A DNA stretch of 6,737 nt, taken from assembly GCA_965368405.1 (NCBI GenBank), contig CBDUMS010000125.1, positions 1 through 6,737 of the forward strand, read 5' to 3'. Under the pieces are notes generated by a model that made no database searches, was not told the origin of the DNA, and saw only the letters and a program-made list of their open reading frames with translations. This document shows positions 1 to 5,946 of this stretch, piece after piece. The DNA is from S012-113 sp965368405 (GTDB lineage Bacteria > Bacteroidota > Bacteroidia > Cytophagales > Cyclobacteriaceae). Each line of letters opens with the position of its first letter. Positions within the stretch are counted from its first letter, which is position 1. Made by a program: the position numbers and the translations under genes.

Positions 1-749
1 GTAGCCCAAAACATACAGAATGGCTTATCATGGTCAGATGCCTTTAGCATCGATATCCATTCAATAGCCTTGGTCGACATATCCTCATTAACATGGTATC
101 CGGGTGCGTCATAATTAGGTTGAAGGGGGGTGTGATCTGCCCACATGATGGGGTTGAAATTGTTCATATCACCTGACATAAAGCCATAAAAATGCTCCCA
201 ACCATCGCCGGATGGCCAGCGATCAAAGGGTCCGGCAAATGTACTTTCCCACTGCGGTGTATGATCCCATTTTCCTAAGAACATGGTGCTCCAACCTTCT
301 CTTTTTAGAATATCGGCAAATCCTTTAGCCGATGCAGGCGGATGGGCATTATAACCAGGGAAACCCATAGCTGTTAGGGAGTGCGAACCCATACCTAAAT
401 TATGATGATTACGGCCAGCTCCTATGGCTGCCCTAGAAGGTGAGCATAAAGCGGTAGTATGGAAGTTATTATAACGTAAACCGTTGTCAGCTAATTTATC
501 AATTGTAGGCATTGGAGTGAGTCCACCAAATGCGCTGCTATGTCCATAGCCCATATCATCGATGAGCCAAACCAAAATATTAGGAGCACCTTCAGGTGCC
601 TTCACCGGCTCAGGCCAGTATTCTTCCGATTCGGCAAGTGTTTGACCAATTTTACCTTTAAACTCCAATTTGCCCTTATCCTGTGCATAAATTGAACTGG
701 TTAAAGGAATTACCATTAATAAAATCAATGAGAAAATTTTCGTCTTCAT
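1..749 (-). CDS. Exported arylsulfatase, AtsA type (N-terminal 249 residues; C-terminus beyond window)
   Basis: Hydrolyses sulfate esters, probably in the periplasm; the substrate is unknown. The protein starts with a Sec signal peptide (MKTKIFSLILLMVIPLTSSIYAQ, given here as residues 1-23, cleavage before or near Q23). Sulfatase landmarks follow in order: the metal-binding pair D64-D65 in WLIDDMG; the formylglycine site C102-S-P-S-R106, where Cys should be converted to formylglycine by a maturase not seen here; RNHH at 113-116; K160 in GKWDHTP; GPFDRWPSG at 173-181; and H219 in GYHVNED. The GPF.RWP block and its spacing are typical of Pseudomonas AtsA-like sulfatases. Two oddities are visible: Asp162 where relatives have the active-site His, and G110 in the formylglycine signature. 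The gene lies 29 bp downstream of the LTxxQ protein and is probably the third gene of that operon. The start ATG has only a weak AAGAA upstream. About half of the protein is missing, so the later metal and lysine residues cannot be checked. Confidence 0.93.
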   Translation of the reverse strand, partial: MKTKIFSLILLMVIPLTSSIYAQDKGKLEFKGKIGQTLAESEEYWPEPVKAPEGAPNILVWLIDDMGYGHSSAFGGLTPMPTIDKLADNGLRYNNFHTTALCSPSRAAIGAGRNHHNLGMGSHSLTAMGFPGYNAHPPASAKGFADILKREGWSTMFLGKWDHTPQWESTFAGPFDRWPSGDGWEHFYGFMSGDMNNFNPIMWADHTPLQPNYDAPGYHVNEDMSTKAIEWISMLKASDHDKPFCMFWA

Positions 750-778
750 ATTCTTGCGTTTAACTAATTTTTAAATTG

Positions 779-1255
779 TTATTTCGTTTCAATCAGTGGG
801 ATTTCTAATGCAAGGCTGGCATTGATTAAAGCCTCGACCTTATTCTCGACCTGAAAGTACTTTGCTGCCTCGCTAGCAGATATTATCTTTTTAAATTTCT
901 TATAATAGGACTTCTTCAGTTTTAGTAATTGCTGCTGATAGCTTAAAAAACCTACCCAAATCTCATCTGCTTTGCCATCCGACATGCTTTCATAGTTATT
1001 TGCAAAATCTTTGATAATCGCAATACGCTGATTATGGATTTTGTTGGCTTCCTGATTATATTCATTATATAAATCCCAAAACGGAGCTCTCTGCGTATCT
1101 GTTAATTGCATGACTTCAGCTACAGCTGCCTTTTTTTCTGTATTTAATACATCACGGGCCAACTCAACATAGTCGTCGACAGATTGTGCATTTAAGCTTA
1201 AACTAAAAGCAGTCATTGCTAATACTAGGATGGTTATCTTTTTCATAATCTTCAT
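779..1255 (-). CDS. Small secreted LTxxQ-motif protein, Spy/CpxP-like
   Basis: A 158-residue exported protein with a signal peptide at residues 1-23 (ending LSLNAQ) and a charged, almost wholly helical mature part. An LTDTQ motif at 51-55 matches the LTxxQ motif of the Spy/CpxP periplasmic chaperone family and is followed by FWDLYNEYNQE; a Lys-rich helix (112-124) and a C-terminal block AKYFQVENKVEALIN (131-145) follow. From memory, similar short Bacteroidetes proteins share this C-terminal block and are usually annotated as hypothetical. It may act as a periplasmic chaperone or stress sensor, but function is inferred only from the motif and helical pattern. It sits 12 bp after the barrel gene and 29 bp before the sulfatase, so it is likely co-transcribed with both. 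A second in-frame ATG at codon 4 (1244-1246) is an equally plausible start, as neither has a good Shine-Dalgarno sequence. Confidence 0.85.
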   Translation of the reverse strand: MKIMKKITILVLAMTAFSLSLNAQSVDDYVELARDVLNTEKKAAVAEVMQLTDTQRAPFWDLYNEYNQEANKIHNQRIAIIKDFANNYESMSDGKADEIWVGFLSYQQQLLKLKKSYYKKFKKIISASEAAKYFQVENKVEALINASLALEIPLIETK

Positions 1256-1267
1256 TATTTACTTAGT

Positions 1268-2197
1268 TTAATTAAGCCAACGATATTGGTAACTCATTGT
1301 CAGGGCATCAAAATCAGCACCTTGTTCGAGCCTTATTCCACTCACTCCACTCACTCTTAGGGTATGTTTTGCTCCCAAAGGGAACGCATAAGTTGCACCG
1401 AGCCTGATGGACGAAATTCTATTATCTCGCTCTACATCATTAATTACACTTCTGCCTCCTCTACCATAACCGGCATCAAGTGCCAACCACGATGAATTCT
1501 TGAACTTTCTAATGGCATGCACTTTAAAAGTCAGTATTGGCTTTTGCTTCAATTCATTAACCTCCAGAAACTCAGAATTAGCTGTATACAACCATGCACT
1601 TATATAGGACTCAAGGATCCATTTATCAAAATTTCGAGCGAACCCCCATTGTGGTTTAAATACCCAGCGGTTCGATCCCAGATTAATAATTTTTTCTGGA
1701 TCGTATTGACCGGTTGGCGCAATGATTTGAATACTAAATCCAGAAATATTTTCTGGGTGATAATCATTAAATTCTGATGCTTGAAGTGCCGGTGCTCCAA
1801 GGAAATTTAATGATAACCTAAACCTGATGTCACCAAATCCAGACCTTGATGTAGTGGTATCTACCCCGGTATAAATACCAGTCCAATTACCAATTCCATA
1901 GGGCGCAATAACATCTACTTTTCCAGAAAGACCAAATAGCTCAATCGACCTTAAATAGGCTGCAATCATCGTATTAAGTTTTGCATTGGTATCTTCCAGC
2001 GGTACCGCCGGATCGAACAGAATATTTCCTTGACCATATCCATATCCTACGAGGACAAAATTCGTCCCAACAGGTATGTTTGTTAGTGCTCTGGGTTCAA
2101 GTTCTTGAGAATATGCAGGAGAAAATCCCAGGCCAATACTTAAAACCAGTATCAACCTAGTTCTTAACAAAAAGCAAAAAAGCAGCTTATTTAACAT
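1268..2197 (-). CDS. Outer-membrane beta-barrel 'transporter', PF13557 (Phenol_MetA_deg) type
   Basis: A 309-residue protein with a signal peptide (residues 1-30, ending GFSPAYS) followed by alternating strands expected of an outer-membrane barrel. Hallmarks recalled for the PF13557 family are visible: an early ELEPRALTNIPVGTNF (32-47), YGYGQGNILFDP (52-63), GDIRFRLSLNFLGAP (122-136), the strong block APTGQYDP..INLGSNRW (160-178), then FKPQWGF (180-186), and a C-terminal GADFDALTMSYQYRW (293-307). The family is annotated as a putative transporter linked to phenol degradation, but the substrate is unproven. I start at the ATG at 2195-2197; the frame is open three codons further to a TTG, which is less likely. 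It is the first gene of the tight run with the LTxxQ protein and the sulfatase, suggesting a pore for substrate or product. A three-copy TACCTAT repeat lies 43-75 bp upstream. Confidence 0.88.
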   Translation of the reverse strand: MLNKLLFCFLLRTRLILVLSIGLGFSPAYSQELEPRALTNIPVGTNFVLVGYGYGQGNILFDPAVPLEDTNAKLNTMIAAYLRSIELFGLSGKVDVIAPYGIGNWTGIYTGVDTTTSRSGFGDIRFRLSLNFLGAPALQASEFNDYHPENISGFSIQIIAPTGQYDPEKIINLGSNRWVFKPQWGFARNFDKWILESYISAWLYTANSEFLEVNELKQKPILTFKVHAIRKFKNSSWLALDAGYGRGGRSVINDVERDNRISSIRLGATYAFPLGAKHTLRVSGVSGIRLEQGADFDALTMSYQYRWLN

Positions 2198-2239
2198 TAA
2201 GTACAAATATCAGTCAAGAGTGATAAGGATGCTGGATTG

Positions 2240-2272
2240 ATAGGTATACAATAGGTAAACTAAACTACCTAT
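2240..2272. promoter_or_regulatory. Triple ATAGGTA/TACCTAT repeat, candidate operator
   Basis: On the plus strand ATAGGTA occurs at 2240-2246 and again at 2251-2257, with TACCTAT (its exact reverse complement) at 2266-2272. The first two copies are a direct repeat spaced 4 bp apart (11 bp start to start, about one helix turn). The second and third form a perfect 7-bp inverted repeat around an 8-bp centre. The cluster sits in the 112-bp gap between the DUF4421 stop and the start of the PF13557 barrel gene. This is the expected place for regulation of the sulfatase operon. That it binds a regulator is inference; a short RNA hairpin is the alternative, but no T-run follows it, so it is not a terminator. 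I found no convincing promoter in this gap. Confidence 0.5.
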
Positions 2273-2309
2273 ATGCGATAATTTAGATGAAAAACACCCG
2301 AAACCTCAG

Positions 2310-3299
2310 TTATTCAAGCCCAAAGCGATAACCTGCGACCACCCTAAACTGTTCGGTAGATAGACCGAAATCATAGTTTTTATAGCTGATATTTCGAAAG
2401 TTAACTGAGCCTTGCGTGCTGAAATAGAGTTTGCCAATATCGTAACCTATGGAGGCTTTGATTAAGATTTGAGCCACGGGCTGATTTTCTATACCCTCTA
2501 CATCATCAAGATCCCGAATATGAACACGTTGATAGCCAAATCCCGGTATTGCCGCAAGACCAATAATGAGGTTCTCCCAAAAAATGAAGTTATAAGCATA
2601 GCCTGCAGAAACACCCACTGCCAAATTACTTATTTCCTTTAGGTCGATAATCGATTGGGTACTATCGGGAAACTCCTTTGGGATAAAACCGCTCTCTGTT
2701 CTGGCATCATCATAGTAGACGAAGGATCCTAGCAAAAAACTACCTGCTTCTTTTTTCTGCATTTCGTCCCGAACAAATGCGGCCCGATAAGAATAGTTTT
2801 TTGAATTGAAAATATAAAAAGCGGAAAGTCCAAGTGAAAGAACCTGCATATCGCTTAGTTGAGGGAATTCTTCATTAGACCAATCGATGAAATCATTGGG
2901 ATTGGCATTATAATACCCTTCGTAATATTGCAAATAACCATCACCCCCCAACTTACTTCCGTAAATACTTCCCTGTAGATCGAAACGACTTGTAGCGCCA
3001 TAAATTCTTTTACTTTCAGCCGATTGAGGCAAGCCAAATGTAAGACCAATACCAACTTTTTTGAAATTGAAGCCAATACCAACATTGGTTACCCCATTGG
3101 GCTCAAGCACCAAGGCACGTTTTACCTGCGGGTTCTCGATGGTCACTGAATTAAACTTAGTGAGCGTATAGAGCCTAAGAATAAAATTATCGGAGTAATC
3201 AATTAAGTCATTCGAGTTTTGAGCACTAGCTGTTGAATAAGCCGCGAGTATTAGCATTATGAAAAGAATCAGGTTCTTTATAATCATAATGAAACCCAT
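2310..3299 (-). CDS. DUF4421 family outer-membrane barrel protein
   Basis: A 329-residue exported protein whose function is not known. The signal peptide spans residues 1-26 (MIIKNLILFIMLILAA core, ending TASAQ). The mature part is rich in alternating strands and aromatic residues, typical of an outer-membrane beta-barrel. Matches to the DUF4421 pattern as I recall it are NFILRLYTLTKFNSV (38-52), the NVGIGFNFKKVGIGLTFGLP stretch (71-90), and FDLQGSIYGSKLGGDGYLQY (103-122), followed by EGYY; it ends GYRFGLE. The frame extends 11 codons upstream to another ATG at 3330-3332, but the ATG at 3297-3299 is preferred because AGAAGGA sits 5 bp before it and because this removes a charged stretch ahead of the signal peptide. 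The gene is 112 bp upstream of the PF13557 gene on the same strand, so it could be transcribed separately or lead that operon. No clear terminator follows it. Confidence 0.82.
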   Translation of the reverse strand: MGFIMIIKNLILFIMLILAAYSTASAQNSNDLIDYSDNFILRLYTLTKFNSVTIENPQVKRALVLEPNGVTNVGIGFNFKKVGIGLTFGLPQSAESKRIYGATSRFDLQGSIYGSKLGGDGYLQYYEGYYNANPNDFIDWSNEEFPQLSDMQVLSLGLSAFYIFNSKNYSYRAAFVRDEMQKKEAGSFLLGSFVYYDDARTESGFIPKEFPDSTQSIIDLKEISNLAVGVSAGYAYNFIFWENLIIGLAAIPGFGYQRVHIRDLDDVEGIENQPVAQILIKASIGYDIGKLYFSTQGSVNFRNISYKNYDFGLSTEQFRVVAGYRFGLE

Positions 3300-3302
3300 A
3301 CA

Positions 3303-3310
3303 TTTCCTTC
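3303..3310 (-). promoter_or_regulatory. Shine-Dalgarno sequence deciding the DUF4421 start
   Basis: The minus strand reads GAAGGAAA here, with AAGGA ending 5 bp before the ATG at 3297-3299. It is the clearest ribosome binding site in the window, most other genes having none. It argues against the longer start at 3330-3332, whose upstream sequence has no purine-rich run. Confidence 0.6.
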
Positions 3311-3381
3311 TAAAGTTGCCAAAAATCAACATGACGCTAAATTAATTCATTTTCTACCGCTAAATAGAATTGACCAACTAC

Positions 3382-3412
3382 CTGTAAAAATATTATTCAT
3401 TAATTATTTTTG
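3382..3412 (+). promoter_or_regulatory. Candidate Bacteroidetes-type promoter for the LysE-family gene
   Basis: TATTTTTG at 3405-3412 matches the Bacteroidetes -7 consensus TAnnTTTG at every fixed position. CTG at 3382-3384 lies 20 bp upstream, at the right distance for the -33 TTG element but one base off, so the upstream half is weak. Transcription would start near 3418, giving a leader of roughly 35 nt. The surrounding divergent intergenic stretch (3300-3453) also has two copies of CGCTAAAT (3335-3342 and 3358-3365) and one inverted TTAGCG (3434-3439). No matching promoter for the leftward DUF4421 gene could be identified with confidence. Confidence 0.45.
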
Positions 3413-3453
3413 CAGCTGCTTTTGAATAATTCCTTAGCGCTTAAAAATACAGC

Positions 3454-4071
3454 ATGCCACCAATTATTAACGGGTTAATATTCGGACTGATCTTTGTTTT
3501 TGCCATAGGACCTAGCTTTTTCTTATTGATTCAGAATAGCATCGAATATGGTTTTAAAAGAGGGGCATTTATTGCTCTTGGTATATCCTTAAGCGACATG
3601 CTTTTTGTAGCACTTACCCTGTTTGGCATGGCGGCAATCTTTTCTGCCCCAGAAAATAGTGTAATATTTTCCGTTGTAGCCGCTGTTATCTTACTGATCT
3701 TTGGGGTTTATTCGTTTGTTCGGAAACCGAATATTCAAAATGAAGCCAGTCTTGTCGATGGGCATAGTGTTTTTAAGTTTTTAGCAAAGGGCTTTCTGAT
3801 CAATATTTTCAACCCAACCATAATCCTTTTCTGGATCACCTTGTCCTCAACAGTTTCGGCTAATTATAATTATAACTGGACGGAAAAAAGAAATTTCTTT
3901 ATTGGGCTACTCATTACAATCCTGGTTAGTGATCTTACCAAGGCCTATCTGGCCAATCACGTCAGATCGCTGATCACCGTTAAATCTGTGAGAATCTTTA
4001 ACAGACTTGTAGGCAGCGCCCTTGTAATATTCGCGTTTAGCCTAATCTTTAAAGCAGGAACTCAGGCTTAA
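3454..4071 (+). CDS. LysE/RhtB-family amino-acid exporter
   Basis: A 205-residue inner-membrane protein of the size usual for LysE/RhtB exporters, which push amino acids or related compounds out of the cell using the ion gradient. Six hydrophobic segments can be drawn at about 5-27, 38-60, 69-88, 108-133, 147-169 and 183-200. Family landmarks are the early GPSFFLLIQNSIEYGFKRG (19-37), ALGISLSD (41-48) after the first loop, and KGFLINIFNPTIILFWI (112-128) in the fourth segment, where relatives have an NP pair; here N120-P121. A charged cytoplasmic loop (KPNIQNEASLVDGHS, 91-105) follows the third segment. The substrate cannot be read from sequence. It is divergent from the DUF4421 gene and is followed by a 136-bp gap with its own promoter for the next genes, so it is probably a single-gene unit. 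The start has no Shine-Dalgarno sequence. Confidence 0.9.
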   Translation: MPPIINGLIFGLIFVFAIGPSFFLLIQNSIEYGFKRGAFIALGISLSDMLFVALTLFGMAAIFSAPENSVIFSVVAAVILLIFGVYSFVRKPNIQNEASLVDGHSVFKFLAKGFLINIFNPTIILFWITLSSTVSANYNYNWTEKRNFFIGLLITILVSDLTKAYLANHVRSLITVKSVRIFNRLVGSALVIFAFSLIFKAGTQA

Positions 4072-4140
4072 CCCCAGTTTCCTAGCCTACTTCGATTGTC
4101 ATTGGTCGACAAAAAAAACGTTCTATCGTTTAAATATTCC

Positions 4141-4171
4141 TTTGGTCTATTCTCTCGGTTACTTATTTTAG
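4141..4171 (+). promoter_or_regulatory. Candidate Bacteroidetes-type promoter for the DUF1800-DUF1501 pair
   Basis: TTTG at 4141-4144 (a -33 element) is followed after exactly 19 bp by TATTTTAG at 4164-4171, which matches the -7 consensus TAnnTTTG except for an A in the seventh place. Element spacing is within the usual range. Transcription would start near 4177, leaving a leader of about 30 nt before the ATG at 4208. The rest of the 4072-4207 gap is AT-rich, with no convincing terminator for the upstream exporter gene. Confidence 0.5.
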
Positions 4172-4207
4172 ATTTCCGATATTACATACTATAAGTTAAA
4201 CTGACCA

Positions 4208-5941
4208 ATGCCACTTACTGTACTCCAAGGACAATTAGGCCTGGGCCGAGCTGCGCATTTATTGCGTAGGGCAACATTTGGGCCAACGATAGATCAGATC
4301 AATCAGTTTGCAGGTCTTACTGCAACCGAGGCCATCGAAATATTATTCGATGAGCAAGTACCCGACCCCGTGCTTCCAATAAACCCAGAAACCGGAACAG
4401 GCTGGCTGGATGGTGAACCCCTGGGTGAAGAACAAAGCTTGCGCGGTCTAACAGATCAATTAATCCTCTGGTTATTTGGGTTAGCAGCCGACACCACGCA
4501 ACCTGTTAGTTTTTCTGCCAGAGAAAAAATTGTCTTTTTTCTGCATACTCATTTTACAACTAAGGCAGAAAAAGTATCGAATAGCAGGTATTTATATTAT
4601 CAAAATCAGCTGTTTCGGCATTTCGCCTTCGACCGCTATCTGGACCCAGAGCTTAACTTTAGGTCCCTTATAAATAAAGTGAGTCTCGATAATGCGATGC
4701 TCCGCTTCTTAGACGGGAGTCAGAATGTTAAAGGCAGCCCGAATGAAAATTATGGTCGTGAGCTAATGGAGCTCTATGCAATTGGTCGTGGGCTTGAAGG
4801 AAGTTTCCCAACAGATTTACCTCAGGGCGATTATGTAAACTATACTGAGCAAGATGTTCAGGCGGCAGCACGAGTCTTGTCCGGTTTAAAACTAGATGAC
4901 TCCTATGCAACTATAGACCCCGATACCAATTTGCCAACAGGTAGAGTCGCAGTTGGCTCACATGATAATGACGATAAGCAATTTAGTAACCGTTTTAATG
5001 ATGCTGTGATTGCACCTGACCCGGCATTAATGCCAAATGGTCAGCCCACTCCTGAGAGTGTTTTGGATGAAATTGCTCAAATGATCGATATGATTACAGA
5101 GCAACGTGAAGCGGCCTTATACATTTGTCGAAAGCTCTATCGTTTTTTTGTATATCATGAAATATCTGAAGATCTACAAAACACGGTTATTTCGGATATG
5201 GCCGATACCTTTATCGCTAATAATTATAAACTCCAACCGGTAATTGAAGAACTCCTACAAAGCGAACATTTTTATGAAGCGGTTGGCGCAACTACAGATG
5301 ATGACAAATTTGGTGCTATTATTAAATCACCTTTAGATTTAGTAGTAGGCACACTGCGATTCTTTAATATTCAGCTTGCAGATTACACCTTAGATTATGT
5401 CCTGTTTTATGATCAGGCTAATACTTTTAAACGTCAGATGGACAGGATGGGCATGAATTATTACGAGCCCTTCGAAGTGGCTGGCTATACCGCCTACCAT
5501 CAGTTTCCCGCTTTTAATAGGAACTGGATATCCTCTAACTATCTCGCCAACCGTTACGATTTCATTAGTGGTGTGTTTATGATGATGAGTAATCAGAATC
5601 CGGATATGCCCGGTATAGATATTATTCAGTTTACCAAAGACAATTTCACTGGTCCGGTTGGTGATGACGCTAAAGAATTAATTAAGGCATACATAACGGA
5701 TCTTTTCCCAGTCCATTTTAACCTGACTTTCGATCCGGATAACGATGATACCTCGGGAATTACAGCAGAAAGATTATCGTACTTTCTAAAAGCATTCCTC
5801 TTTGAACCTCAAATTGACACCGACCCCGAAGCGGCCTGGACAACTCGTTGGACTAATAATTTCGACCCTGATGTGGTTGAAGGTCAGCTTCTAAAGCTAA
5901 TGAATGCCTTATTACAAACACCCGAATACCAGTTAATGTAA
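4208..5941 (+). CDS. DUF1800 family protein (full length, no signal peptide)
   Basis: A 577-residue protein of the DUF1800 family, whose biochemical role is not established. Conserved blocks are visible in order: AAHLLRRATFGPT (15-27), REKIVFFLHTHFTTK (105-119), SPNENYGRELMELY (177-190), YTEQDVQAAARVLSG (212-226), an HDNDDKQF (252-259) where relatives have a similar His-Asp-x-x-x-Lys segment, and CRKLYRFFV (307-315). Length is within the family's range. The N-terminus goes straight into the domain without a hydrophobic segment, and a TGA at 4202-4204 in frame rules out a longer start, so it has no Sec, lipoprotein or Tat signal of its own. It ends in tandem stops (TAATAA) and the DUF1501 start follows 5 bp later; this gene order is a known recurrent pairing. 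It is likely transcribed from the promoter at 4141-4171. The product probably acts with its DUF1501 partner. Confidence 0.93.
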   Translation: MPLTVLQGQLGLGRAAHLLRRATFGPTIDQINQFAGLTATEAIEILFDEQVPDPVLPINPETGTGWLDGEPLGEEQSLRGLTDQLILWLFGLAADTTQPVSFSAREKIVFFLHTHFTTKAEKVSNSRYLYYQNQLFRHFAFDRYLDPELNFRSLINKVSLDNAMLRFLDGSQNVKGSPNENYGRELMELYAIGRGLEGSFPTDLPQGDYVNYTEQDVQAAARVLSGLKLDDSYATIDPDTNLPTGRVAVGSHDNDDKQFSNRFNDAVIAPDPALMPNGQPTPESVLDEIAQMIDMITEQREAALYICRKLYRFFVYHEISEDLQNTVISDMADTFIANNYKLQPVIEELLQSEHFYEAVGATTDDDKFGAIIKSPLDLVVGTLRFFNIQLADYTLDYVLFYDQANTFKRQMDRMGMNYYEPFEVAGYTAYHQFPAFNRNWISSNYLANRYDFISGVFMMMSNQNPDMPGIDIIQFTKDNFTGPVGDDAKELIKAYITDLFPVHFNLTFDPDNDDTSGITAERLSYFLKAFLFEPQIDTDPEAAWTTRWTNNFDPDVVEGQLLKLMNALLQTPEYQLM

Positions 5942-5946
5942 TAACT

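Noticed and set aside
1337..1356. Tandem 9-bp repeat TCCACTCAC in the barrel gene, giving VSGVSG in the protein
   Set aside because: The segment from there to the C-terminus has the length I remember for PF13557 proteins, so it looks like ordinary strand sequence, not a recent expansion.
1517..1777. An 86-codon plus-strand open frame opposite the PF13557 barrel gene
   Set aside because: It lies wholly inside a well-supported gene on the other strand, has no ribosome binding site and its translation resembles no family.
2198..2220. GATATTTG just before the barrel start as a promoter -7 box
   Set aside because: It has a mismatch, no TTG at the -33 distance, and would place the transcription start at the ATG itself; not supportable without transcript data.
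3300..3332. Longer DUF4421 start at the ATG 3330-3332
   Set aside because: It lacks a ribosome binding site and would put eleven extra residues, several basic, before the signal peptide; the downstream ATG has a good AGAAGGA.
4092..4128. Possible terminator after the LysE-family gene (TTGTC ... GACAA hairpin followed by an A-run)
   Set aside because: The stem is only 5 bp and is followed by A, not T, on the transcribed strand, so it does not fit an intrinsic terminator in either direction.
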